A DNA stretch of 64,000 nt from Pseudomonas beijingensis (GTDB taxonomy: Bacteria > Pseudomonadota > Gammaproteobacteria > Pseudomonadales > Pseudomonadaceae): positions 6,266,001-6,330,000 of the forward strand of contig NZ_CP117425.1 of NCBI RefSeq assembly GCF_030687295.1, written 5' to 3'. How positions within the stretch are numbered: position 1 is the stretch's first letter; the number at the start of each line of letters is the position of its first letter. A program made the translations under genes and the position numbers. The notes below the pieces were generated by a model, which was given only the letters and a program-made list of their open reading frames with translations, ran no database searches and had not been told where the DNA came from. Shown here piece by piece: positions 25,944-34,560 of this stretch.

Positions 25944-26449
25944 CCGAAATCGCCACCCGCGATCGCCTCCAACCCTCCCTATTGGACCGGTTGACCGACG
26001 ACGATCCGACCAACCCCAAGGAAAGCGCCGACAAGCGCGTGCTGTCGCTCACCCAGTTGAAAGCCTCGGTGCTGCGTGACCTGGCCTGGCTGCTCAACAC
26101 CACGTCATTGCTCGACGCCGATGCCACGCTGCATACCCCGGCAGGTACGTCGGTGGTGAATTTCGGCCTGCCGGCGCTGGCCGGCAACAGCGCGTCGAAC
26201 GTCGATGTCTCGGCCCTGGAAACCTTGATCCACCAGGCCATTGCCACCTTCGAACCGCGCATCCTGCGTCACACCCTGCGGGTACGGGCCCGGGCGACGG
26301 CTGAGATGAACCACAACGCCTTGAGCTTCGAGATCGAAGGCGACCTCTGGGCCCAGCCGGTGCCGCTGCGCCTGATGCTGCAAACCGACCTGGACTTGGA
26401 AACCGGCCACGTGCGCGTGGTCAACGCCGACCAGCGGAGACGCTCATGA
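25937..26449 (+). CDS. tssE: TssE, gp25-like baseplate protein
   Basis: 170 residues from a GTG at 25937 that overlaps the previous stop by 7 nt; no other start keeps the conserved N-terminus [19 protein letters not shown]. The gp25-like domain includes [54 protein letters not shown], and the terminal beta strands [19 protein letters not shown]. TssE is a lysozyme-like baseplate wedge component that seeds the sheath. Its ATG-proximal overlap with the immunity gene, and its 4-nt overlap with tssF, show that the effector pair is embedded in the operon. Confidence 0.92.
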   Translation: MVTEIATRDRLQPSLLDRLTDDDPTNPKESADKRVLSLTQLKASVLRDLAWLLNTTSLLDADATLHTPAGTSVVNFGLPALAGNSASNVDVSALETLIHQAIATFEPRILRHTLRVRARATAEMNHNALSFEIEGDLWAQPVPLRLMLQTDLDLETGHVRVVNADQRRRS

Positions 26450-28305
26450 ACCCGCGCCTGCTGGAGCTGTACAACCAGGAACTGCACCACGTGCGCGAAA
26501 GCGCGGCGGAGTTCGCCAAGGAATACCCGAAGATCGCCAGTCGGCTGACCTTGTCCGGCATGGACTGCGCCGACCCGTATGTCGAACGCCTGCTGGAAGG
26601 CTTCGCCTACCTGACGGCACGGGTGCAGCTCAAGCTCGATGCCGAATACCCGACCTTCACCCATAACCTGCTGGAAATCGCCTACCCGCATTACCTGGCG
26701 CCGACACCGTCGATGACCGTGGTGCAGATGCAGGCCGACCCGGACGAAGGCTCGCTGAGCAGTGGTTTCCCGCTGCCCCGCGATACCGTCCTGCGCGCCG
26801 CCCTGGGTCGCGAAACCCAGACCTGCTGCGAGTACCGCACCGCCCACGCGGTGACGTTGTGGCCGTTGCAGGTCAGCCAGGCTGAATACTTCGGCAACCC
26901 GTCCGCCGTGCTCGGGCGCCTGGCCGCCAGTGAACCCAAAGCCAAGGCCGGGCTGCGCATCACACTGCGCACCGGCGCCGAACTGCCGTTCAACAGCCTG
27001 GCCCTGGACAACCTGCCGCTGTACTTGAGCGGCGCCGACGAACAACCTTTCCGCCTCTACGAACAACTGCTGGGCAATGCCTGCGCGGTGTTCGCCCGCA
27101 AGCCCGGCGGCGATTGGGTGGAGCGCCTGCCCCAGGATGCGTTGCGCTCGCGAGGTTTCGACGATGCCGACGCCGCGCTGCCGGTGGTGTCGCGAGCCTT
27201 CCAGGGCTATCGCCTGTTGCAGGAATACTTCGCCCTGCCCCACCGCTTCCTGTTTGTCGACTTCACTCAGCTAAGCCGGGCGGTCAAGCGTTGCGACGGC
27301 CAGGAACTGGAGTTGATCGTGCTGTTCGACCGTCACGATCCAAGCCTGGAAGGCAGCGTCGGAGCTTCGCAGTTCCTGCCGTTCTGCACCCCGGCCATCA
27401 ACCTGTTTCCCAAGCGCCTGGATCGCATTCACTTGTCGGAGCGGGTCAACGAACACCACGTGATCGCCGACCGCACCCGGCCGATGGATTTCGAAGTGCA
27501 TTCGCTGAGCGGCCTCACCGGCCACGGCACCGGACCAGAGCAGCCGTTCCTGCCGTTCTACGCCGTGCGCGATCCGTCCCGCTATGGCCGCGACCTGGCC
27601 TACTACACCGTACGCCGCGAACCGCGCGTGCTGTCCAGCGACCAGCGGCGCAACGGCCCGCGCTCGACCTACATCGGCAGCGAAACCTTCGTCAGCCTGG
27701 TGGACAGCCAGCAAGCGCCGTACCGCCACGACCTGCGCCAGCTGGGCGTGACGGCGTTGTGCACCAACCGCGACCTGCCGCTGTTCATGAGCGTGGGCAA
27801 CGGCAAGACCGACTTCACCCTGGCCGACAGTGCGCCGGTTGGCGCCGTGCGTTGCGTGGCAGGTCCCAGTCGCCCACGGGCCAGCCATGCCCACGATGCC
27901 AAGGCCTGGCGGCTGATCAGCCAGTTGTCGCTGAACTACTTGTCGTTGAGCGAACAAGGCCAAGGCGCCGCCGCCCTGCGGGAACTGCTGCGCCTGTACG
28001 GCGACAGCAATGACGCAGCGCTGCAATTGCAGATCGAAGGTCTGCGGGAAGTCAGCAGCAAGGCATGCACCCGGCGCTTGCCGATGCCCGGCCCGATCGT
28101 GTTCGGTCGAGGCCTGGAGATCACCCTGGAATTCGATGAAAACGCGTTTCGCGGCACCGGGGTGTTCCTGCTCGGTGCGGTGTTCGAGCGCTTCCTGGCA
28201 CGCTACGTGTCGATCAACAGTTTTACCGAGACGGTGATCCGTACCACCGAACGCGGCGAGATCATGCGATGGAAAGCCAAGCCCGGACGTCGTCCGACCC
28301 TGTGA
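26446..28305 (+). CDS. tssF: TssF, baseplate wedge protein
   Basis: 619 residues. The start [20 protein letters not shown], followed by [13 protein letters not shown], is the TssF signature. Other landmarks are [56 protein letters not shown] and [20 protein letters not shown]. It forms a heterotrimer with TssG in the baseplate. The start overlaps the tssE stop by 4 nt, and the end overlaps tssG by 37 nt. Confidence 0.94.
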   Translation: MNPRLLELYNQELHHVRESAAEFAKEYPKIASRLTLSGMDCADPYVERLLEGFAYLTARVQLKLDAEYPTFTHNLLEIAYPHYLAPTPSMTVVQMQADPDEGSLSSGFPLPRDTVLRAALGRETQTCCEYRTAHAVTLWPLQVSQAEYFGNPSAVLGRLAASEPKAKAGLRITLRTGAELPFNSLALDNLPLYLSGADEQPFRLYEQLLGNACAVFARKPGGDWVERLPQDALRSRGFDDADAALPVVSRAFQGYRLLQEYFALPHRFLFVDFTQLSRAVKRCDGQELELIVLFDRHDPSLEGSVGASQFLPFCTPAINLFPKRLDRIHLSERVNEHHVIADRTRPMDFEVHSLSGLTGHGTGPEQPFLPFYAVRDPSRYGRDLAYYTVRREPRVLSSDQRRNGPRSTYIGSETFVSLVDSQQAPYRHDLRQLGVTALCTNRDLPLFMSVGNGKTDFTLADSAPVGAVRCVAGPSRPRASHAHDAKAWRLISQLSLNYLSLSEQGQGAAALRELLRLYGDSNDAALQLQIEGLREVSSKACTRRLPMPGPIVFGRGLEITLEFDENAFRGTGVFLLGAVFERFLARYVSINSFTETVIRTTERGEIMRWKAKPGRRPTL

Positions 28306-29318
28306 GTACCCTGGAGGCGATGCACCAGGAACCCTGGGAATACGACTTCTTCCAGGCGTTGCGGCGCATCGAGTGCGAATCCCCTGAGCTGCCGCGCCTG
28401 GGCCATTCCCTGCGCCTGGCCGATGACCCGTTGCGCCTCGGGCAACAGGCCGATTGCACCTTCGCCCCGGCCACCCTCGCCTCGGTGCAACCAGGCGGCG
28501 ATGGTACGCCGGCGCGCCTGGAGCAGTTCTTCTTCGGCCTCGGCGGCCCCAACGGCCCGATGCCGCTGCACATCACCGAATACGTGCGCGAACGCCAGCG
28601 CAACAACGCCGACAGCACCAGCAAGCGCTTCCTCGATGTATTTCACCATCGCCTGCTCAGCCTGTTCTACCGGGCCTGGGCCGAAGCGCGGCCGACGGTC
28701 AGCCATGACCGTCCGGACGACGACTATTGGTCGGCGCGCCTGGCGGCCCTCAGCGGCCGGGGCATGCCGAGCCTGCTCAACCAGGGGCTGATCCCCGACA
28801 CGGCGAAGCTGCACTACAGCGGCCACCTGTCGGCGCAAACCCGCTACCCGGATGGTTTGAAGGCCATTCTCAGCGAGTACTTCGGCCTGCCGGTGGAGAT
28901 CGAAGAATACGTCGGCCAATGGCTGGAACTGCCGGAACGCAGCCGCGTCGGTGTCAACGCCCAGCTGGGCGTGGACTTCTGCCTGGGCCGCTTCGTGTGG
29001 GATCGCCAACACAAATTCCGCATTCGCCTGGGGCCACTCAAGCTCGTTGACTACATGGGCATGCTGCCCGGCAGCCAACCGTTCAACGAGCTGGTGGCCT
29101 GGGTCGCCGAATACCTGGGCCACGAGCTGGACTGGGACCTGAACCTGGTCCTGGAACAGTCCGAAGTCCCGGCCCTGCAGCTCAATGGTCGTTTCCGCCT
29201 GGGGTTCAATACCTGGCTGGGCCGCCCCGAAACAGATGCCAACGATTTAATACTGGCCCGGCATTACGCCGAACAGGCCAACACCTCACAGACCTCAAGG
29301 AGCCATGAGCATGGGTGA
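28269..29318 (+). CDS. tssG: TssG, baseplate wedge protein
   Basis: 349 residues from the ATG at 28269, inside the end of tssF. The sequence HQEPWEYDFFQALRRIECES, ADDPLRLGQ, FFFGLGGPNGPMPLHITEYV, RFLDVFHHRLLSLFYRAW and CLGRFVWDRQHKFRIRLGPL is typical of TssG (VCA0111-like). An internal ATG further in (MHQEPWEYD) is possible, but the full version has the usual family length. It ends inside the start region of clpV. Confidence 0.92.
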   Translation: MESQARTSSDPVSTLEAMHQEPWEYDFFQALRRIECESPELPRLGHSLRLADDPLRLGQQADCTFAPATLASVQPGGDGTPARLEQFFFGLGGPNGPMPLHITEYVRERQRNNADSTSKRFLDVFHHRLLSLFYRAWAEARPTVSHDRPDDDYWSARLAALSGRGMPSLLNQGLIPDTAKLHYSGHLSAQTRYPDGLKAILSEYFGLPVEIEEYVGQWLELPERSRVGVNAQLGVDFCLGRFVWDRQHKFRIRLGPLKLVDYMGMLPGSQPFNELVAWVAEYLGHELDWDLNLVLEQSEVPALQLNGRFRLGFNTWLGRPETDANDLILARHYAEQANTSQTSRSHEHG

Positions 29319-31989
29319 AATCAGTCGCGCCGCGTTGTTCGGCAAACTCAACAGCGTGGCTTACAAAGCCATCGAAGCCGCCACCGTGTTCTGCAAGTTG
29401 CGCGGTAACCCTTATGTGGAACTGGCCCACTGGTTTCACCAGTTGCTGCAACTGCAGGACTCCGACCTGCACCGCATCATCCGCCAGTTCAACATCGAGC
29501 CGGCGCGCCTGGCCCGTGACCTGACCGAAGCCCTGGACCGTCTGCCACGGGGCTCGACGTCCATCACCGACTTGTCGTCCCACGTGGAAGAAGCCGTGGA
29601 ACGCGGCTGGGTCTACGGCAGCCTGATGTTCGGCGAAAGCCAGGTGCGCACCGGTTACCTGGTGCTGGGCATCCTCAAGACCCCGAGCCTGCGCCACGCG
29701 CTGCTGGGCCTGTCGTCGGAGTTCGACAAGGTCAAGGTCGAAGCCCTGAGCGAGCGGTTTGACGAATACGTCGGCGACTCGCCGGAAAACGCCCTGACCG
29801 CCAGCGACGGTTTCAATGCCGGCGCCGTGCCAGGCGAAGCCAGCGGCGCCATGGCCCCGGCCGCCATGGGCAAGCAGGAAGCCCTCAAGCGCTTTACCGT
29901 CGACCTCACCGAGCAAGCCCGCAGCGGCAAGCTCGACCCCATCGTCGGCCGTGACGAAGAGATCCGCCAACTGGTGGACATCCTCATGCGCCGCCGGCAG
30001 AACAACCCGATCCTCACCGGTGAAGCCGGCGTGGGCAAGACCGCCGTGGTCGAAGGCTTCGCCCTGCGCATCGTCGCCGGCGACGTGCCGCCGGCCCTCA
30101 AGGACGTGGAACTGCGCAGCCTCGACGTGGGCCTGTTGCAGGCCGGCGCGAGCATGAAAGGCGAATTCGAACAGCGCCTGCGCCAGGTCATCGAAGACGT
30201 CCAGGCCTCGCCCAAGCCGATCATCCTGTTCATCGACGAAGCCCACACCCTGGTGGGTGCCGGTGGCGCCGCCGGCACGGGCGACGCGGCCAACCTGCTC
30301 AAGCCGGCCCTGGCCCGCGGCACCTTGCGTACCGTGGCCGCCACCACCTGGGCCGAGTACAAGAAGCACATCGAAAAAGACCCGGCCCTGACCCGCCGTT
30401 TCCAAGTGGTGCAAGTGGCCGAGCCGTCGGAAGACAAGGCCCTGCTGATGATGCGCGGCGTGGCCTCGACCATGGAAAAACACCACCAGGTGCAGATCCT
30501 CGACGAAGCCCTGGAAGCCTCGGTCAAGCTGTCCCACCGCTACATTCCCGCGCGCCAGCTGCCGGACAAATCCGTGAGCCTGCTGGACACCGCCTGCGCC
30601 CGCGTCGCCATCAGCCTGCACGCCGTGCCGGCCGAAGTGGACGACAGCCGCCGGCGCATCGAAGCCCTGGAAACCGAGCTGCAAATCATCGCCCGTGAGC
30701 ACGCGATTGGCGTGGTCATCGGCACTCGTCAGACCCATAGCGAAAACCTGCTGAGCGCCGAACGCGAGCGCCTGGCCGAGCTGGAAAGCCGCTGGGCCGA
30801 AGAGAAGACCCTGGTGGACGAACTGCTCGCCACCCGCGCCACCCTGCGCGAGCGCGTCGGCGTGGTGGACAGCGAGGATGGCAGCGAGACCAGCCACGAA
30901 CTGCGCGAGAAACTGGTTGACCTGCAACAGCGCCTGACCGCCCTGCAAGGTGAAACCCCGCTGATCCTGCCGACCGTGGATTACCAGGCCGTGGCCTCGG
31001 TGGTCGCCGACTGGACCGGTATCCCGGTGGGCCGCATGGCCCGCAACGAACTGGAAACCGTACTCAACCTCGACCAGCACCTGAAAAAACGCATCATCGG
31101 CCAGGACCATGCCTTGCAGATGATCGCCAAGCGCATCCAGACCTCCCGCGCCGGCCTCGACAACCCGAGCAAGCCGATTGGCGTGTTCATGCTCGCCGGC
31201 ACCTCCGGCGTGGGCAAGACCGAAACTGCCCTGGCCCTGGCCGAAGCCATGTACGGCGGCGAGCAGAACGTCATCACCATCAACATGAGCGAGTTCCAGG
31301 AAGCCCACACCGTGTCGACCCTCAAGGGCGCGCCTCCGGGCTACATCGGCTACGGCGAAGGCGGCGTGCTGACCGAAGCCGTGCGGCGCAAACCGTACAG
31401 CGTGGTGCTGCTGGACGAGGTGGAAAAAGCCCACCCGGACGTGCATGAGATCTTCTTCCAGGTGTTCGACAAAGGCGTGATGGAGGACGGCGAGGGCCGG
31501 GTGATCGATTTCAAGAACACCCTGATCCTGCTCACCACCAACGCCGGCACCGAGCTGATTGCCCAGGTCTGCAAAGACCCGCAGAACGTGCCCGAGCCGG
31601 AAGAAATCGCCAAGGCCCTGCGTCAGCCGCTGCTGGAGATTTTCCCGCCGGCCTTGCTCGGTCGCCTGGTGACGATCCCGTACTACCCGCTCAGCGACGA
31701 GATGCTCAAGGCCATCACCCGCCTGCAACTCAACCGCATCAAGAAGCGCGTGGAGAGCACCCACAAAGTGGCCTTCGACTACGACGACGCAGTGGTCGAC
31801 CTGATCGTATCGCGTTGCACCGAAACCGAAAGCGGCGGGCGCATGATCGACACCATCCTGACCAACAGCCTGCTGCCGGACATGAGCCGCGAGTTCCTGA
31901 CCCGCATGCTCGAAGGCAAGGCCTTGGCCGGGGTGCGGATCAGCGCGGTGGACAACGAATTGCAGTACGATTTCAGCGACGCGGCCTGA
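29311..31989 (+). CDS. clpV: ClpV, AAA+ ATPase that disassembles contracted sheaths
   Basis: 892 residues from the ATG at 29311 (MGEISRAALFGKLN), 8 nt after AAGGAG; the ATG at 29305 is only 2 nt from it and less likely. Clp-N repeats occupy about 1-160, the first AAA+ domain has Walker A GEAGVGKT (near 237) and Walker B ILFIDEAHTL, a coiled middle domain runs about 400-540, and the second AAA+ domain has GTSGVGKT (near 631) and VVLLDEVEKAHPDVHEIFFQ. It recycles TssBC after contraction. The length and N-terminal helix are of ClpV type rather than ClpB. Confidence 0.95.
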   Translation: MGEISRAALFGKLNSVAYKAIEAATVFCKLRGNPYVELAHWFHQLLQLQDSDLHRIIRQFNIEPARLARDLTEALDRLPRGSTSITDLSSHVEEAVERGWVYGSLMFGESQVRTGYLVLGILKTPSLRHALLGLSSEFDKVKVEALSERFDEYVGDSPENALTASDGFNAGAVPGEASGAMAPAAMGKQEALKRFTVDLTEQARSGKLDPIVGRDEEIRQLVDILMRRRQNNPILTGEAGVGKTAVVEGFALRIVAGDVPPALKDVELRSLDVGLLQAGASMKGEFEQRLRQVIEDVQASPKPIILFIDEAHTLVGAGGAAGTGDAANLLKPALARGTLRTVAATTWAEYKKHIEKDPALTRRFQVVQVAEPSEDKALLMMRGVASTMEKHHQVQILDEALEASVKLSHRYIPARQLPDKSVSLLDTACARVAISLHAVPAEVDDSRRRIEALETELQIIAREHAIGVVIGTRQTHSENLLSAERERLAELESRWAEEKTLVDELLATRATLRERVGVVDSEDGSETSHELREKLVDLQQRLTALQGETPLILPTVDYQAVASVVADWTGIPVGRMARNELETVLNLDQHLKKRIIGQDHALQMIAKRIQTSRAGLDNPSKPIGVFMLAGTSGVGKTETALALAEAMYGGEQNVITINMSEFQEAHTVSTLKGAPPGYIGYGEGGVLTEAVRRKPYSVVLLDEVEKAHPDVHEIFFQVFDKGVMEDGEGRVIDFKNTLILLTTNAGTELIAQVCKDPQNVPEPEEIAKALRQPLLEIFPPALLGRLVTIPYYPLSDEMLKAITRLQLNRIKKRVESTHKVAFDYDDAVVDLIVSRCTETESGGRMIDTILTNSLLPDMSREFLTRMLEGKALAGVRISAVDNELQYDFSDAA

Positions 31990-32011
31990 CGGTAAGGAAC
32001 ACCGTACAACC

Positions 32012-32103
32012 CTGTGGGAGCGAGCTTGCTCGCGATAGCGCAAGTACATTCAACATCAATGTTGACTGATACGCCGCCATCGCGAGCAAGCTCGCTCCCA
32101 CAG
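32012..32103. repeat. REPIN between clpV and vgrG
   Basis: Inverted REP pair (about 32012-32036 and 32077-32103) occupying most of the 174-base gap between clpV and vgrG. It marks the border between the structural operon and the effector module. Confidence 0.85.
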
Positions 32104-32163
32104 TGGCATCTTCCGCAGTGGTGTTGCGTTCCTTCAGCCATTACAACTTGCACGAGACACTCG

Positions 32164-34095
32164 ATGTTATTCAACCAAGCCTCACGCCTGGCCAAGATCA
32201 CCAGCCCCCTCGGGCCCGAGGTCCTGTTGCTCAAGGACATGGGCGGCGGTGAAGAGCTGGGGCGGCTGTTCAACTATGAGTTGCAGCTGCATTCGCTGGA
32301 CAACGCCATCGACCTCAACCAACTGCTCGGCAAGCCCATGTGCGTGAGTCTGCAATTGGATGGCGGTGGCGAACGCTATTTCCATGGCATCGTCGCCCGT
32401 TGCAGCCAGAACGTCGACCAGGGCCAGTTCGCCAGTTACCAGGCCACCTTGCGCCCGTGGCTGTGGTTGCTGACCCGCACCTCCGATTGCCGGATTTTCC
32501 AGAACCTGACCATTCCGCAGATCATCAAGCAGGTGTTCCGCGACCTTGGGTTTTCCGATTTCGAAGACGCCTTGAGCCAGTCCTACCGCGAGTGGGAATA
32601 CTGCGTGCAGTATCGCGAGACCAGCTTCGATTTCGTCAGCCGCCTGATGGAACAAGAAGGGATTTACTACTTCTTCCGCCATGAACAGGGCCGTCATGTA
32701 CTGGTACTGGCCGACGCCTATGGCGCCCACACCACTGCCCCCGGCTACGGTTCGGTGCCGTACTACCCGAAGAACGAGCAACAGCGCGAGCGCGACCACA
32801 TCCACGATTGGCACCTGGCCCAGGAAGTCCAACCCGGTTCACTGGAACTCAACGACTACGACTTCCAGCGCCCCAGCGCGCGCATCGACGTGCGCTCGGC
32901 CATGCCTCGCCCGCACACCGCCGGCGACTATCCGCTGTACGACTACCCGGGCACCTACGTGCAAAGCGCCGACGGCGAACACTACGCCCGCACCCGCATC
33001 GAAGCCTTGCAGACCCTGCACGAGCAAGTCGAGCTGGCCGGCAATGCCCGGGGCCTGGGTTCGGGGCATCTGTTCAGCCTCACCGGCTTCAGCCGCCAGG
33101 ACCAGAACCGCGAATACCTGATCGTCGGTGCCCGCTACTACCTCTCCCAGGAAAGCGGCGAAACCGGTGGCGGTGCGCCGACTGCGCAGTTCGAAAGCAG
33201 CCTGACCTGCATCGACGCCCAGCAAAGTTATCGCCCGATGGCGACCACCCATCGCCCCATCGTCAAAGGCCCGCAGACCGCGTTGGTGGTCGGCCCCAAG
33301 GGCGAGGAAATCTGGACCGATCAGTTCGGCCGGGTGAAGGTGCATTTCTACTGGGACAGGCACGACCAATCCAACGAAAACAGCTCCTGCTGGATTCGGG
33401 TGTCTCAGGCTTGGGCCGGAAAAAACTGGGGCTCGATGCAGATCCCGCGCATTGGCCAGGAAGTGATTGTCAGCTTCCTCGAGGGCGACCCGGACCGACC
33501 GATCATCACCGGCCGCGTCTACAACGCCGAACAGACCGTGCCCTATGACTTGCCAGCAAACGCCACCCAGAGCGGCATGAAAAGCCGTTCGAGCAAGGGT
33601 GGCACGCCGGCGAACTTCAACGAAATCCGCATGGAAGACAAGAAGGGCGCCGAGCAGTTGTACATCCATGCCGAGCGCAACCAGGACATCGTAGTCGAGG
33701 TGGACGAGAGCCATTCGGTGGGCCACGACCGAAACAAAAGCATCGGCCACAACGAAACGGTGACCATCGGCAACAACCGCCTGCGCATCGTCAAGCAGGA
33801 AGACATCCTCTCGGTGGGCCAGCGCAAGACCGACAGCATCAGCCAGAGCTACGTCATCGAAGTGGGCGAGAACCTGCGCCTGGTGTGCGGTGAAAGCATC
33901 CTGGAGCTCAACGCCAGCGGCCAGATCAACCTGACCGGCGTGCAGATCAGCTTCTACGCCAGCGGCGATGCCGAGTTCAACACCGGCGGCGTGCTGCACC
34001 TGAACAACGGCGGCGGCCCGGGTGCCACGCCGGACGGCCAGGGCGTCAAGGGCAGCATCGACGCCAACATCAGCGCCGCGTTCCCCAAGGGCTAA
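32164..34095 (+). CDS. vgrG: VgrG spike protein
   Basis: 643 residues from the ATG at 32164; the open frame extends upstream through the REPIN but has no family similarity there. The gp27-like part begins MLFNQASRLAKITSPLGPEV and includes LNQLLGKPMCVSLQL and REWEYCVQYRETSFDFVSRL. The gp5 OB-fold region has FGRVKVHFYWDRHDQSNENS, WAGKNWGSMQIPRIGQEVIV and FLEGDPDRPIITGRVYN. A needle-like beta-helix follows (VGHDRNKSIGHNETVTIGNN). There is no extra C-terminal effector domain, so it should carry a PAAR-Rhs cargo, which the next genes supply. Same length class as P. aeruginosa VgrG1. Confidence 0.95.
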   Translation: MLFNQASRLAKITSPLGPEVLLLKDMGGGEELGRLFNYELQLHSLDNAIDLNQLLGKPMCVSLQLDGGGERYFHGIVARCSQNVDQGQFASYQATLRPWLWLLTRTSDCRIFQNLTIPQIIKQVFRDLGFSDFEDALSQSYREWEYCVQYRETSFDFVSRLMEQEGIYYFFRHEQGRHVLVLADAYGAHTTAPGYGSVPYYPKNEQQRERDHIHDWHLAQEVQPGSLELNDYDFQRPSARIDVRSAMPRPHTAGDYPLYDYPGTYVQSADGEHYARTRIEALQTLHEQVELAGNARGLGSGHLFSLTGFSRQDQNREYLIVGARYYLSQESGETGGGAPTAQFESSLTCIDAQQSYRPMATTHRPIVKGPQTALVVGPKGEEIWTDQFGRVKVHFYWDRHDQSNENSSCWIRVSQAWAGKNWGSMQIPRIGQEVIVSFLEGDPDRPIITGRVYNAEQTVPYDLPANATQSGMKSRSSKGGTPANFNEIRMEDKKGAEQLYIHAERNQDIVVEVDESHSVGHDRNKSIGHNETVTIGNNRLRIVKQEDILSVGQRKTDSISQSYVIEVGENLRLVCGESILELNASGQINLTGVQISFYASGDAEFNTGGVLHLNNGGGPGATPDGQGVKGSIDANISAAFPKG

Positions 34096-34113
34096 CTTCG
34101 AGATTTATGCGCC

Positions 34114-34548
34114 ATGACTTACCGCCTCAATGAATTCCAGCTCCAATTGCCGCCCAGCGAATTGCTGGACGCGACGATCAATATCCTCAAGTTCCCTGAA
34201 CTGGGCACCTCCTTGATCGTCAGCCGCAGCTTGCTGGCTGAGGGCGAAACCCTGCAAAGCAACCTCGACGACCAGCTCAAGCGCCTGGAAAAACAGGTCC
34301 AGGACTTGCGCTGCCAACCGGGCGCCACCCTGCGCGTGGGCGCGAACCAGGAAGTCGAAGCCATCGAACTGCGTAGCCAGTTCAACAAAGGCAACGAAAA
34401 GGTCTTCCAGTACCAATTGGCGCTGGTATTGCCGGGCACCCGCAAGATGCTTGCCTTGAGCTATGTGAAAGCGGAAAAACTCGGCGACGCCGAAGCCGCG
34501 CATTGGGCGACGATCAAGGGTTCGCTGTTGTTCGACGTTCCGGTTTGA
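34114..34548 (+). CDS. EagR-type DUF1795 effector chaperone
   Basis: 144 residues starting MTYRLNEFQLQLPPSELLDA. The pattern NILKFPELGTSLIVSRSLL and EVEAIELRSQFNKGNEKVFQ, then YQLALVLPGTRKMLALSY, is DUF1795 (EagR/EagT6/DcrB-like). These cytoplasmic chaperones bind the transmembrane helices and prePAAR segment of Rhs and related effectors and help load them on VgrG. It sits between vgrG and two prePAAR Rhs genes, 12 nt before the first. Only one chaperone gene is present, so it probably serves both Rhs proteins, whose N-termini are nearly identical. Confidence 0.88.
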   Translation: MTYRLNEFQLQLPPSELLDATINILKFPELGTSLIVSRSLLAEGETLQSNLDDQLKRLEKQVQDLRCQPGATLRVGANQEVEAIELRSQFNKGNEKVFQYQLALVLPGTRKMLALSYVKAEKLGDAEAAHWATIKGSLLFDVPV

Positions 34549-34560
34549 TGAGCACCCTGC

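Noticed and set aside
29206..32049. 947-codon minus-strand open frame across clpV
   Set aside because: Antisense shadow of clpV; composition is His/Gln/Val-rich and it reads through a REPIN at its start.
31990..32163. Upstream extension of vgrG back to 32014
   Set aside because: The extension is translated REPIN sequence; the VgrG family start is the ATG at 32164.
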